A stretch of 64,000 nt of DNA from Xiphias gladius (lineage: Eukaryota > Chordata > Actinopteri > Istiophoriformes > Xiphiidae): contig NC_053400.1 in the NCBI RefSeq assembly GCF_016859285.1, forward strand, positions 28,912,501 to 28,976,500, written 5' to 3'. A model generated the notes under the pieces. It did no database searches. It was not told where the DNA came from and worked only from the letters and a program-made list of their open reading frames with translations. Below are positions 13,855 to 25,600 of the stretch, piece by piece. The position numbers and the translations under genes are program-made. Every line of letters starts with the position of its first letter. Positions within the stretch are counted from its first letter, which is position 1.

Positions 13855-15650
13855 ACATATTCCCCCAGTACATTTTGTCCAGAGTCCTAGAGACCAACCA
13901 ATATTTCTAACCTGGAATACAACCCCTCCCCCAGTCTGCTGTGTCTGTTGGCTCGTGACATTAACTAGAATATTAAAGGTATCCTTTGTGCCTCTCACGT
14001 CCTCTGTATTTGTTCGATATGTGAGTGTTGAAAATTAGGTTTTATGCGACTCTGTGTTAACTACTCTCTCTCATTGCCTCGACGCAGCATTCATATTGGG
14101 GAAAAAATGCAGGAGCCACCTTAGGGTACTTTACATTTTCAGTTTTTAATTGTGCTTTGGAGATGCATATCACCAACCGAATTTGCAATTAATTGAAGTA
14201 CAACAAAGTAATTGCCAAACAGAAAACCTGGGGCCTTTGCGGCCCACCAGGCATTTGACCGCGTCGCCCGGCTGGTAACCCAGCTTTGGCTCTAATAAAA
14301 ATGTGACTCCAACCGCTAGAATTCATTCTACAAGAAGCTGCAGTTTCCTAACGTTTGCACCGTGTACTGCAATGGGGCATCGCAAAAAAAGCACTTATCA
14401 ATGAGCAGTAAATCCACCAGAGTATAACACTTATCCGACAGATAAGTGACAGATAAACTATTCATTGATTGGCAATTTGTACTCTGTTCTTCCTGGTGTT
14501 ACATAACCCGGTTTTACATTATGCACCAGGCGCTCACTTTCTTTCCACCTCTCCTCTTTGTCCTTCGACAGGCACCGGAATACCTTTGGAGAAATAACCG
14601 CAAATAACTCTCCCTTTGTCACCCGGCCCGGCCATATGGTTCTAAATCTGCACTACAAAGTCTCACCGTGCACGTGACAATAGGTCGCTATGAACAGCAA
14701 ACCACTCAACGCCGCTCCTCGGCTCGGGATGATACCGGCCGCTTTCACAGTCCGCTCGGCAGCCACAGGCCTAAGAATATGCCTGACCCGCTTGCGCGCC
14801 TTGCCCGGAAAAGTGTTTTGGATTGCGCCTCTTGTCATAAGCCATATTACGTAAGCGCTAAGTGTGAGGTGTCAGTGGGGAGCTGGCTCTGTGTCAGGGG
14901 TGGCGCCGTGTGCTGGGCTGTGGTTGCAGGTGTTGAACATGTCTTGTATGAACATCTCCTCTGAGGATACAAACACATGATGCAATCAGTTACTATATGC
15001 TTATGCAGTGTGCTGGGGAATGCTGAGAAGCACTGACGAAGTGAGCAACTGGTTGCGTGGATCTACAGTATGAATGCTAATGCACATAGATTGTGATAAA
15101 AGTCGGGGGGGGGGGGCTTAAAGTAGAGTTGTGATGCAGTTACTGTTAATCAAAACACTGCAAGGCACTGTCAGGTCACAGTTTGGCTTTTTTAAAAACT
15201 TTTCTGAGAGCAACGATTATAATGCTTCCTGAGCTTTTTCCCAACGTACGACACGGTTCTTTGGGCCCAAAACTCTCGTGACCACAGCAGTAAAGAGAGC
15301 TTTCATGGATCATACAGAATGTGCTGGCACATTGAACAAACAGCCTTATTTCTTACTATATTACCTGTTTATATGTAATACAGACCTATTGCATCTTCGA
15401 CCCCATCTGCACAGAAGCCGACCCTGTGTCGAACCTTACCCCACTTAAATACCCCTCCAGACATGTTTTAAGACAAATCAAAATACTCTTAAGCTTTAAA
15501 TAATCATTTGTGTTTGACATGGTTATTCCCCACACACAAAAAGTTCAGTTACCTGCTTAAATTTTTCATAAAATGAAATCTAACCCTTCCTCAATTAAAA
15601 ATGCAGAGTCTATGAATATGCAAATATCGCTCATTTCCGAAAGTTTAACC

Positions 15651-18029
15651 GCTGGACTCAGGATGCCTCGTTCAGGACTTCGCTGTTTGTGCACTGGAGG
15701 CTCCGGTCGTAGTGAACTTGAGATTTAAAGGCGAGCACGGAGAGGCTTTTTTTTTTTTCCCCCGGCAGGCGGACGCAATAAAACCTTCCTCTGCCGTCAA
15801 ACCCCGCACATACATCGCCCCTGCACCGGGGAGGTCAAGCAGACACTTGGAGTCACAAAAAGCGAAACACCTTTCTGGGCGGAGGGCGGATTCCAAGTCC
15901 TGCCATGTGTGGGGGACAGCGTGTGTGGATTGAGGCAGCAAGATGGCTGAACGCGTTTTAAATCATAAAAGCAGCGGTTTGGGCTGATAAGTGTGGCGCG
16001 GCGTCGCAGTGTCCCCGTTGCAGACTGGCTATGGAAGGTGAGAATACCAGCAACGAGAGGACTGGACAGCGGAGACAAAACAAGTACAACGCTAAACTGA
16101 AATCACTTCTGGTTTGAACACAGCGAGGACTGTCCAAAAAAAAAAAAAAAAAGCAGGGAGACAACTCTGTAGCACCTCGACATTACTTTCCAGAGTTATA
16201 CATAAATCACCTACTGTTCTTAAGCCATGTTTCTACGCTCCCCGGACACCCTGCCGATGGGCCATGGAACCCCCTTTTGCGGTAAACCAGCAGGTTGACC
16301 TGACGTCCCCATGGACGAGGTCATCAGAGCTCTCGTGAATGAGAGGGCGCCTGTGATATCGGTGGCTATGCGGCGAGGACGTCGCGCACGAGACGCGTTG
16401 CCCGACTCGCCACCGTGGTGACCGCATGTGCGCCATTTTCGGCCCTTCCGGAGTGTTTTACGCGCGCTGAGGAGTAATCGTGCGTCGCTCTCGGGTCGAA
16501 GGGGGGGCAACCCGGGGGGTTGACAGAAACGGCTGTGGTGAGGAACGACGGGCCGGGGTTGCGAATCTAAACGTGGTGCCCGGCGAGTGTTGCGTGTATC
16601 GATCACCCTCCGGGTGTTTCTCCAAATTGTCGGGAGCGTTATTGGCTCGCTCCCGTGGCAACTGGGCGTTTTGTTTTTCCATCATCACTGGATCAAAAAA
16701 ACAAACAAACAGAAAACAGCAACAAAATCACAGTCACGCACGAAACTGCAGGCTACATACCTTGGAAGACATCCGCCTCCCGAAGGTCCTCTGAGCTCTG
16801 AGCATAGTCCTCTTCAGAAAAAAAACAAAAAACAAATTGTGCACGAAGTCCATCGGACAGGAGAGGAAGTTGCTCGCAAGCCCACCCCCGCCCCCACCAC
16901 GGGGTTTCCAAAACCAGGGTCCTTGTCGCTGTAGCTCCCCGTCTGCGTCCGTGTAAAGGGATATCGTCATTTTGAGGTGGTTCAAACGAAACCGGGGTCA
17001 AAAACAAAACAAAAAAAACCCGCCGTCGCCGAGGCCCCGAGCCTGTCTGTGCGAAGCCTGGCGGGGGGGGGGGGGAGTCGCTCCTCCGGCCATTTTTAAC
17101 AACTCCGCCGATTCGCGTGCTTCGCTCTCGTGGCGGTCGACAGCACGAGGCTCGCGCGGCCCTGCTGTGGAGAAGCATATGGGTGCAGGTGTCACCAAAA
17201 AAAAAAAAAACTCTAGCCCTGGTTTATTCGGTGCCTGCTTAAACGAATCGGCGTTTTGTCTGCACCGAGCGTTGGAGCAGTGACAAAACGCCGTTCATCT
17301 GTCTCAGGCTTTTTCCTTTAACCGGAGTCCCGATTTATTTCTTTATCTTTTTTAAGTGGCAGCGTGTGAAATCGGTTAATAACATCCTCGAGTTGCTCTC
17401 TCCCAGCTAAGTGGCCAGAGGGCGACTGGGGTTATTGCCACTAGCATGGCCTACAGTTTTCGTCTCTGAAATGAACAAAAAAAAAAAAACCTGCCAGACC
17501 CGGCGCGAAAGTCTACATTTAGTGCAAACAAATGTTAACCTTATTGCATAACAGCGAGAAATTCCCGTCCCCACTCTTTCCGTTGTTGACCGATGGAACT
17601 CATAAAGTGCGAATGCATAGCCCGTCTCCTCCAGGACCGTCGACTTTCGGCGTCGGGTGTCGGAAGCCCGCGCGGGTCGGACCGATCAATCGATCAGTCG
17701 AACACCACTGGGCAAGGGTTGGTCGCGATTGTTCCGACGGACCCCGGCTCGGTGTGCGGAGACGACTCGGGAGGAAGCTGTTGCTCCGAGATGGGAGAGG
17801 GTGAAGATTGCCAACCGGTGACGTGTGTGTGTGTGCGTGTGTGAGTGTGTGTGTGTGTGTGCGTGTGTGAGTGTGTGTGCGTGCGTGCGTGCGTGGGCTC
17901 TGAGGGGTGCGTAAAACTCGTGTTAGGGGGACCACCTGCTGTCGGGCCTGCAGTGTCTTCATAGGGAATATTCATCTTTAGAAAAGAAAAAAAAGAAAAA
18001 AAAAGGAAACGACGACCCCCTGCTCGTAA
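15651..18029. other. GC/CpG-rich block 3' of kcna4, probably including its 3'UTR
   Basis: Dense CpG dinucleotides run through most of this interval, for example around 15985-16020, 16340-16500, 17030-17160 and 17620-17780, in contrast to the AT-rich flanks. No open frame in it looks like a protein family. It lies immediately downstream of the kcna4 stop, so the right-hand part is presumably kcna4 3'UTR. Minus-strand AATAAA signals (plus-strand TTTATT) occur at 17223-17228 and 17334-17339. The left part could be a CpG island with its own transcript; a sequence resembling a plus-strand splice donor ('atggaag/gtgaga') lies at about 16031-16043. Which of these it is cannot be settled from sequence alone. 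Confidence 0.45.
17822..17895. repeat. (TG)n/(CG)-interrupted microsatellite
   Basis: A compound TG tract interrupted by GCG and GAG units, ending in 'gcgtgcgtgcgtgcgtg', is seen directly. It lies about 135 bp beyond the kcna4 stop codon, within the likely 3'UTR. Confidence 0.85.
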
Positions 18030-20111
18030 TCACACGTCAGTCTGAATGGATTTGGAGTTCGTGCTGTTTTTCCTGCTTATGTCCGTGCCGTTTCCTTTGC
18101 TCGGGCTCTTGTCCAGGCCGCAGAGCGACTCCGTGACCCCCTCCTCCATCTCCATGTACTCCGCCTTGTCACCCAGCGAGGACCCCGAGGGCGAGCCCTT
18201 GAATTTCCGCAGGAAGTCCGGGAAGTAAGGGCAGCCCGGGGGCATGCTCTCCACCACCGGCGGCTGGTCCTCGTTGTCCGTCTCCCTGTGGTAAAAGTAG
18301 TTGAAGTTGGACACTATGACCGGCACCGGGAGCGCGATGGTCAGCACGCCCGCGATCGCGCAGAGCGAGCCCACTATCTTCCCGCCGACCGTGATGGGCT
18401 TCATGTCACCGTAGCCCACCGTGGTCATGGTCACCACGGCCCACCAGAACGCGTCGGGGATGCTCGTGAACTGGGAGGTGGGCTCGTCCGCCTCGGCGAA
18501 GTACACCGCGCTGGAGAAGAGGATGACGCCGATGACCAGGAAGAAGATGAGGAGGGCCAGCTCCCTCATGCTGGCGCGCAGGGTATGGCCCAGGATCTGC
18601 AGCCCCTTGGAGTGGCGGGACAGCTTGAAGATGCGGAACACCCTGACCAGGCGGATGATTCTCAGGATGGCGAAGCTCATCGCCTGCTGCCCGTTGCCCT
18701 GGTGCTGCGCCAGGTCCGTGCCGAGAGTTATGAAATAAGGCAAAATGGATACAATGTCTATGGAGTTCATGATGTTTTTGAAGAACGCGGCTTTGCTCGG
18801 ACTCGCAAAGAAGCGGACTACGATCTCAAAGGAGAACCAGATGATGCAGACCGTTTCCACGATGAAGAACGGGTCGTTGAAGGGAGTAAATCCGTGGTCG
18901 GGCTGAGTGGAGTTGTGCCGCGGCTGTAGATACTCCTTCTCATCCCTGAACTCCGGCAGCGTCTCCAGGCAGAAAATGACGATGGAAATGACGATGACCA
19001 GGACGGACACCACCGCGATCCCCCTGGCGGGACTCGAGCTCTCCGGGTACTCAAAGAGCAGCCAGATCTGGCGCTTGAACTCGTCCTCCGGCAGAGGTTT
19101 TTCCTCCTCCTTGACGAAGCCCTCATCCTCCCGAAACTTGAGGATCGCCTCCTCCCCGAGTTCATAAAACTTCACCTCCTCGGAGAAGATGTCGAACGGG
19201 ACGTTGACCGGCCTTTTCAACCGCCCCCCCGACTGGTAATAGTAGAGAATGGCGTCAAAACTGGGTCGGTTCCGGTCGAAGAAGTATTCGTTCCTCAGCG
19301 GGTCGAAGTACCTGATTCGCTTGTCGGGGTCTCCCAGGAGAGTGTCCGGGAACTGCGTGAGAGTCTTTAGCTGAGTTTCAAACTTCAGCCCCGACACGTT
19401 GATGACAACCCTCTCGCAGCAGCCGCACTCGGTGTAAACGTTTTCGTATCCGGACTGCGGGCGCCTGTCGGTGATCGAGACGGTCTCCTCCTCATCATCC
19501 ATGTTGCACAGAAAGCTCGACCTCTTGCTGCCCCGCTCCCCCTCCTCCTCCTCCCCCTCCTCCTCTTCCTCGGCTCCCTCGGCCTCTTCCTCCTCTATCA
19601 TGATGTCCTCCTCGGATCCGAGCAGCGCCAGCTCCGAGTGGCGCAGATCTCCGCCGAGAGTCGTCCGGCTGCGTCTCCACCGTCCGACGCCGCGCTGCTT
19701 TCTCCGCTCTCTGAGAACTCTCTGCTGCTGCTGCTCGGGCTCCTGCTGGTGCTGTGGCGGCTGCGAGGAGGAGGAGGTGGAGGAGGAGGAGGAGGGGCGC
19801 GAGGCGGCGCCGCCGCTGCTGATGTTGGCGTTCGCGGAGGAGGCGGCGCGAGACGGATGCTGGCGGTTGTTGAGGAGATGAGCGCTCGAGGAGGAGGTGG
19901 AGGTGGACCCCCCCACGCCGCCGCCGCCGCCGCCGCCGCCTCCTCCCTCCGCACCGGATCCACCTTCGGCCGCGGCCGCTGCAGCCGCCGCTCTCGACTG
20001 TGCAGCCTGGCGCTCCCTCTCGCGCTCCCTCTCCCGTGCGCGAGCCTGGGCATATCCGTAAGGCAGGTGACTGTTGCACCCGCCGTCCGCGCCCACCATG
20101 GCAAACTCCAT
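18030..20111 (-). CDS. kcna4: Voltage-gated K+ channel Kv1.4 (Shaker family), 693 aa
   Basis: Pore-forming subunit of an A-type, fast-inactivating potassium channel of the plasma membrane. It is intronless, as expected for KCNA genes. The N-terminus [20 protein letters not shown] matches the Kv1.4 inactivation ball. Low-complexity Arg/Glu (24-34), poly-Ala (41-48), poly-Gly (56-65), Ser, Gln and acidic (172-191) tracts follow. The T1 tetramerisation domain spans about 231-332 ([16 protein letters not shown]). S1 is about 364-382, S2 413-433, S3 444-466, and S4 480-499 with repeated Arg ([13 protein letters not shown]). S5 is about 515-537, the P-loop carries the TVGYGD selectivity filter at 564-569, and S6 is about 577-603 with the PVP hinge. 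The C-terminus QTDV is a class I PDZ ligand. An N-glycosylation motif (NST) at 400 lies in the S1-S2 loop. Length is close to that of mammalian Kv1.4 as I recall it (about 650 residues). The start is supported by homology and by A at -3 and G at +4. Other Kv1 members lack this N-terminus, so the paralogue call is firm. Confidence 0.97.
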   Translation of the reverse strand: MEFAMVGADGGCNSHLPYGYAQARARERERERERQAAQSRAAAAAAAAEGGSGAEGGGGGGGGGGVGGSTSTSSSSAHLLNNRQHPSRAASSANANISSGGAASRPSSSSSTSSSSQPPQHQQEPEQQQQRVLRERRKQRGVGRWRRSRTTLGGDLRHSELALLGSEEDIMIEEEEAEGAEEEEEGEEEEGERGSKRSSFLCNMDDEEETVSITDRRPQSGYENVYTECGCCERVVINVSGLKFETQLKTLTQFPDTLLGDPDKRIRYFDPLRNEYFFDRNRPSFDAILYYYQSGGRLKRPVNVPFDIFSEEVKFYELGEEAILKFREDEGFVKEEEKPLPEDEFKRQIWLLFEYPESSSPARGIAVVSVLVIVISIVIFCLETLPEFRDEKEYLQPRHNSTQPDHGFTPFNDPFFIVETVCIIWFSFEIVVRFFASPSKAAFFKNIMNSIDIVSILPYFITLGTDLAQHQGNGQQAMSFAILRIIRLVRVFRIFKLSRHSKGLQILGHTLRASMRELALLIFFLVIGVILFSSAVYFAEADEPTSQFTSIPDAFWWAVVTMTTVGYGDMKPITVGGKIVGSLCAIAGVLTIALPVPVIVSNFNYFYHRETDNEDQPPVVESMPPGCPYFPDFLRKFKGSPSGSSLGDKAEYMEMEEGVTESLCGLDKSPSKGNGTDISRKNSTNSKSIQTDV

Positions 20112-20213
20112 CTTAGGTCAGCCGGCGGCTGGGTCAGTGGGCGCTACGGCGACCGCCCCGGGGGGCGACGTGGACGCGGGCGAGAGAATAAAAGTTGCAG
20201 CTCGGAGCGCGCG

Positions 20214-20245
<32 letters not shown>

Positions 20246-20880
20246 GGCATCCACGGCTCGACCAATCACTTGTGAATAGGACAGTGTCAGAATAACAAGC
20301 ACACCTCAGTTAGGTCCATGTCGCGAGCGGGTCCATGTGGCTACTTACATGATAGGAGCTATTGATCGGCCTTGGTTTCCCGTTCGGGCACGGGGCCTTC
20401 GGTGTTTCATGACATCATTACCGTAACCACAAAAAAAAAAAAAAAAAAAAAAAAGGCAAGGGGCCGGTGGCATAGCCTGTTACGCAGACGCTCCGTGTCA
20501 AACTTGCAGCGCCCTCCTATCTGCCCGGCATCGTAAATCACCAAGTCAACGAGCCACACCACGGCAGTCTCCCCCTTCGGTCCCCCCGCCGCCCATCAGG
20601 TGGTTAATCTCTCCGCGACCAGGGCTCGCGCCCAAATTCGTCTTTCGATCCTCCGCGGTCACTCGCGGTTGCCATTTTATGTGATGAGATTTAAAGAAAA
20701 AAAAAAAAAACCCAAAACAAAACAAAACAAAAAGGAAAACCCAAAAAACAAAAAACAAAACAACAGCGACTGGATCTTTGCTGTTGTGTGATGGAGCTCC
20801 GGTGGATCTGAGCGACTTTATCCCTCTGACGGTCTCTGGAGCTGCGAGAGAAAGAGAAGACAAGAGAAAACAGCAGTTGG
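20112..20880 (-). promoter_or_regulatory. kcna4 5' flank and probable 5'UTR
   Basis: GC-rich sequence directly upstream of the kcna4 start. It contains a (GA)n tract at 20214-20240, a long A-run at about 20430-20454 and an A/AAAAC-rich stretch at 20694-20762. No clear TATA box could be placed. Mammalian Kv1.4 is known for a long 5'UTR with internal ribosome entry activity, so a long leader here is plausible but not shown. Confidence 0.4.
20214..20240. repeat. (GA)n microsatellite
   Basis: An uninterrupted GA tract is seen directly, about 100 bp upstream of the kcna4 start codon. It probably lies within the 5'UTR or promoter. Confidence 0.9.
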
Positions 20881-21747
20881 TTTAGGGGGAGGATGTAGCC
20901 CCTTCACAATGATGCCCTGTGTCTTTGGCGACCGCATAGTCCGGGGCACTACGCATCCTCTACCGATACGAGGCGGTCAAACTTAATTGGCAATATTATC
21001 ATTTATATCCTTATCGTCATCATGAACATACATGTTGTGACTGTGGAAATCAACGCGCGGCGGACATGTATGTTCACACACAGACATTACGCACGAAATG
21101 TTCCGCTCGTTAAAGCAGCCTCGCGTCATTCTGACATTCATACTTACATGTGAAAAAGGGGGCCAAACGAAATGGCCTCAGCCCCCCCCCCCCTGCACAC
21201 AAATCTGCTGGAGGAGGAGGAGGAGGAGGAGGAGGAGGAAGGCTAGGTGAGGATGTAGTTTTTCCCTTTTGCCCAAAATTCCCTACTTGAATTTTTTTTG
21301 GGTGTAATATCACAAATCCCCCGTCGTATCCAACCGGCGACCGTAGCATCCACTGTATACATCCGTGGTCTGACGCACTCCGAGGGGGACACTTTTTGGC
21401 TGCGTCTCGACGTCTCGTCTCAATTCAACAGGATCTATCGCCACTTCAGCCCCCCCCCCCCCTGTTTGTGCTGTGCCGCTCCCGGCACGCTGGCAGCGAT
21501 GATCGTTTAAGAAAAAAAAATGAGAGGAGGGGGAAAAAAAAAAAAAAAAAAAAAAAAGGAGAAGCAGGTGTGCGAGCTGGGATCAATGACGGCTCCGCAC
21601 GGCGACGGCGAGAAGATGCGAGGGTGGGTAAAAGTTTACCTTGGCACAGGCGAGGGGAAACGGCCCCATGGTTACGTCTGAGCATCGCACATCTGTCTGT
21701 CTGCCGCTGTAGCCCTACCTACACTCCTGTATCCCTCCTATTGTGTG

Positions 21748-21768
21748 TCTCTGTCTCTCTCTCTCTCG

Positions 21769-21813
<45 letters not shown>
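21748..21813. repeat. Compound (CT)n(GT)n microsatellite
   Basis: CT units with one CGCT interruption run directly into an uninterrupted GT tract ending at 'tgtgatgatgatgg'. Confidence 0.9.
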
Positions 21814-21814
<1 letters not shown>

Positions 21815-22136
21815 TGATGATGGAGAGCCTCGGCGAGAGAAAGCCGCTCGCGTACCGCAGCGCGTGCAGGCGGTGCTCGGTCCTCCCCCAGTGGACGCGG
21901 CCGGTCACTGCGCGCCGTGCTGCAGTCTCACACCCGAGCCCCCTCTGCCCTTCATCCGTCGCTGCCGGGCGGCAACCGGTGTCCTTACCCAGGGAGCAGT
22001 GCACTGCTCTCCGTTCATCCCCAGAGTAACGTCTGGCGTTACACGTCGCCGTGCTCGCGATTTTCAGTCAAAAATCACCCTCCACACCCAAATACTGATT
22101 TAGCATCGAGCCTGTCAATGCACTACTGTTAGTCGA

Positions 22137-22325
22137 GGGCAACTATCTTTGGTAATCGATTAATCGTCTAATCGTTCGATCGTTTTTCGAGCAAAAACGG
22201 ACCCAAAATGCTGTTGCCTGTCTCTTAAATATTAAGATTCCGTTTTGTTTTTTTTTTCAGTTTTATTTCACAGTAAACCGAATATCTTTGGGTTTTGGAA
22301 CATAATTGTTAGCTGCAGCCCTACT
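22137..22325 (-). repeat. Dispersed fish repeat A (GGCTGCA-ended), inverted copy
   Basis: Read on the minus strand it starts 'gtagggctgcagctaacaattatg', continues 'ccaaaacccaaagatattcggtttactgtg', and ends in ATCGATTA-type repeats ('cgattagacgattaatcgattacc'). This matches the wording of a very common teleost dispersed repeat and the three other copies in this window (36107, 45716 and 47690). The middle looks shortened. The class is probably a non-autonomous DNA transposon, but that is inferred. Confidence 0.6.
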
Positions 22326-22636
22326 TATTATACATTTCTATAACACCCCTCAAATAGACGCTCAGCCCTGTGCTTCACAAATCAGAGGATTTCTGCAGTT
22401 TTCCCCCCTGGGAGTAAACGGGAAGACCAAACATCCTTCGTTTCCATTTCTTTCTTCCACTACTTTGATGTGTGATTAAGAAGCGCAAGAAAGAAGAAAA
22501 TTCATCAGTAGTCCATCATATCGATTTTCGCCCCCCAGAAGAGTTCATTCAGGAAAGAGAGAATTCAGAAAATTCAAAGGAAAACCAGAAAAAAAAGATG
22601 TAAAAAAAACAGAAAAAAGCAGCTGTTACAATATAA

Positions 22637-22669
22637 CCCCCCCCCCCGCACACACACACACACACACAC
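22637..22669. repeat. C-run plus (CA)n microsatellite
   Basis: A run of C residues followed by GCA and an uninterrupted CA tract is seen directly. Confidence 0.85.
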
Positions 22670-25600
22670 TCCAACTGTTTCTCTTTTTTTAGTTTGTTTG
22701 TTTTACGCGTTGTAATGTGTGGCGCGGTAAAAAAGTGGCCTGTGTTTCGAGCAAAATGCAGATTGTTAATCATTCGCTTTACATTCAGATCAATGTCTCT
22801 GTGGAAAACAAGCCAGGGTGGGGGGGGGGAAATAAAAGCGTAGTTTTTTTTATTGGTAACTGTTTTTTTTCATGGTTTTTTAAACATGAACTGATTACTG
22901 TGTTTTGGTTTTTTTTGCTAGAAAAAGTAACAAACATTCAGCACAGAAATGTAACACACAAGTAATGTAAGCAGGGTATCACGTCATAACCGGAAGATCT
23001 GCGTTTCGATCCAGGTGTACAGCCAAGAATTATGGGCCCCGCACAACTGAAAGGGGACTGTCCCCTCAGCCCAACCTATTTTCTGTTTTCCTCTCATCCT
23101 CATTCCACCAATCCTGACGACGACAAACATCATTTCTAGGAGACAGAGTTGTGTGACAGGACATCTACCTATTCCCGTGATCAAACACAGCACCACGCAT
23201 CGATTCGCATCCATCCTGTTTGTTCCAGTCTTTTCTCCGTTGTATCTTTTTTTTTTTTTTTGAGGAAGTTTCTGGGAAGAAATAAAAGTATAGAAGGTTC
23301 ATAAATCTATACACAGGGATAACAGCAGGCCTTGAAGTGGCCAGACACCTCAGCAGCACTCTGCTCGGGGCCCTGCCATCACCAGGTCCCTGACGAAAAC
23401 CCCAACGGCAGACACATCGGTGCGTCTGTGTCCCCAAGTAAGTGTTGACAACAACAACAAAAAAATGCAACGAGCGTAGTGTAACTACGGCCGTTTCAGA
23501 AACCTCGCTGGGAAAAGTCGAATCACATGATTTACAACTGCACTCCACCAGCACTCATACAGTGTGTGATTAAAGGTCACCTTCTCGCCCTGAACCAGCT
23601 TGTGAGAGAAACGGGCGAACACTTTCTCATGAGAGGGAGAGTAGGAGAGAGTGCAGTCGGCCAATTTGGAGACTTTATACCAAACCAGCAGTCTAACAAA
23701 TTACCGTGCACAGGTAACAATTAGTCAAACAATGCATCACTATTTAAAAAGCAATTAAAAATGCATTACTTTTTGAGTAATGAGTATTATAATCCCCAGA
23801 CAAGCGAGTGTAATGGATATCATGGGGACTTTTCATTAATTAGCTGCTATTTACATACAGGTACCATGTATGCCACCGTTTTGGTGGAAACAATGATACT
23901 TAACAAAAGGAAGATTGTTTTGGACCGTTTTTTATACGGTACACAACAAGCAATTTGATGATCGGTGACCTATCAAATACAACGATCAGAAGGGCTGTGC
24001 TGAAGCCCGCAGTTGGCAGAAATAAAATGCCACAGTCTCTTGCCATTGGGGAAAGTAAATCAGGGCTCAGTAACAGAACTCTGGGTTAAAAGGATGAGGT
24101 AATTCGGTATGTCGTCATGTTTGATTCTGTAAGACCAACTTTGCTTTATCCTTTTCCAGCTTGAAAAGCAGATGTGTGCACTGTTGGTCTTTGTCAATAG
24201 TGCAGATAGCCATGTCTTCTGGGAGAGCGGGTGCACTGATTTAAAACAAAAAACAAAACAGACGTTTTGGCACCCGGTAACTGTTGATCCGCTGTTATCG
24301 ATCAACCACCCTATTGCCACCTCAGATTTATTCGGACCACTTTGCGCTATGGGACGGTAAACGTCTGATTCATTGCACCTTTGAAACCTCCCGGATTTAT
24401 TTTTTTATCGTACAGGTAGCTGTTTTGTTTTGTTGACTCTTTTTTTTTCTGGTGCCGGGGTGCACGGCAATCAGTAGCTGCGGCCCATTCAGTCGTCCCG
24501 TCCATTTGATTCAAACTATCCGTTTGACTCACAAACGCTAATTAGGACAAGAACGGCCTGTTATTCCAGACCAGAAAACGGATACAATATTCCTCTAAGG
24601 AATCCTTATCATTCCCTGAGGTATTTTTTTTTTTTTTTTTTTTTTTTTAAATCTCGGGTTGTAATACTCCTGTAGGGATATTTTTGGTTGCTAGTGCAGT
24701 CTCTTTTCAAAATCAATTATACAGTCACCGTGCTTCCTTTTCATGGGACGAAATCTGAAACAAAATGTAAAATCCAATGCAGAGGCTTAGGCTCGTGAAG
24801 TAATCAGTGCTGCTGATAGTGCAAATACACTCACTGATTCTTTAAAGAGCTTCCCTTCACAGTCGTCTCTCTCTCTCTCTGTATTTCACATACTTACCTA
24901 AGACATTAGAGGAGCCTATTTTTTTTTCTAGTCTGCACTAGTCTGCACCACATGTAGGCAATCTTCCACCCACCACACACACACAATCATCCACACTCAA
25001 GCCTTGCACTCCATCGAGTGTCCACCGCAGTCAGCACCAGGGGGAGTTGTGGGGTCGGTAATAATAAGAGGCGATAGAGTGAGGACACAAGGTGCCTTAT
25101 GACACACAAGTCTAGATGCGCTTTCGAGCTGATGCCGGAGCTGCAACACAGCTGCAGCTGTTCACAACGGCCTTCCGCCATCCTACTGAAATACATACAC
25201 AGTGAGCGAATCCAGCCCACTAAATTCAATTTATTTGAAAGATGTGGTGGAGTGGCATGTCATTCCGGTGCTCATCCTGTGAGCCGGAGCATGCGTTTAT
25301 TCACACGTCACCCATTTGGCACGACAGTTGTCCTATGTTGATATATGTCATGATATGGCAAGTGTGTTTCAATTTAAATGGTCCGATTTAGAGAATAGCT
25401 TATCACCGCACCAAAATCTTTTTTCTTTGCCGACCTCCAGCAGTTCAGCTTCCCGCCTCGTGATGTGCAGGTGCACTCCAGGACCCTGTGACATCGCCTT
25501 TGGGTGCGGTTACAGCCGCCACAGGGCGCACCCATGACAGGTGTGATCAGACCGGATACTTTCAACGAGGGAGGGCAGCGAAAGCCCGTAGCGCATTCAC

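Larger units (their letters stand above)
7226..15650. other. Intergenic DNA, no gene recognised
   Basis: No supported coding region. Directly visible features are a (TG)n tract at 7849-7874, a tandem 14-bp duplication at 8513-8540, a CCCGT run near 10866-10884, a (GA)n tract at 12304-12320, a (CA)n tract at 13828-13852 and a G-run near 15105-15116. GC and CpG content begins to rise at about 14500-14900. The open frames here are short and low-complexity. Confidence 0.55.

Noticed and set aside
16220-17283. Several 100-140 codon open frames on both strands
   Set aside because: High GC content produces long stop-free stretches by chance. No domain, no splice structure and no consistent strand.
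18288-20279. Long plus-strand open frames (up to about 213 codons) opposite kcna4
   Set aside because: They are antisense shadows of the GC-rich kcna4 coding sequence. Their composition is low-complexity and resembles no protein family.
21396-22103. A 235-codon open frame
   Set aside because: It consists largely of poly-Lys/Arg and microsatellite-encoded repeats (CT/GT tract) with no conserved domain.
22970-23025. tRNA-like 3' half ('ccggaagatctgcgtttcgatcc')
   Set aside because: The T-arm consensus is imperfect, no acceptor stem or anticodon arm folds, and no terminator follows. At most it is a tRNA-derived repeat fragment.
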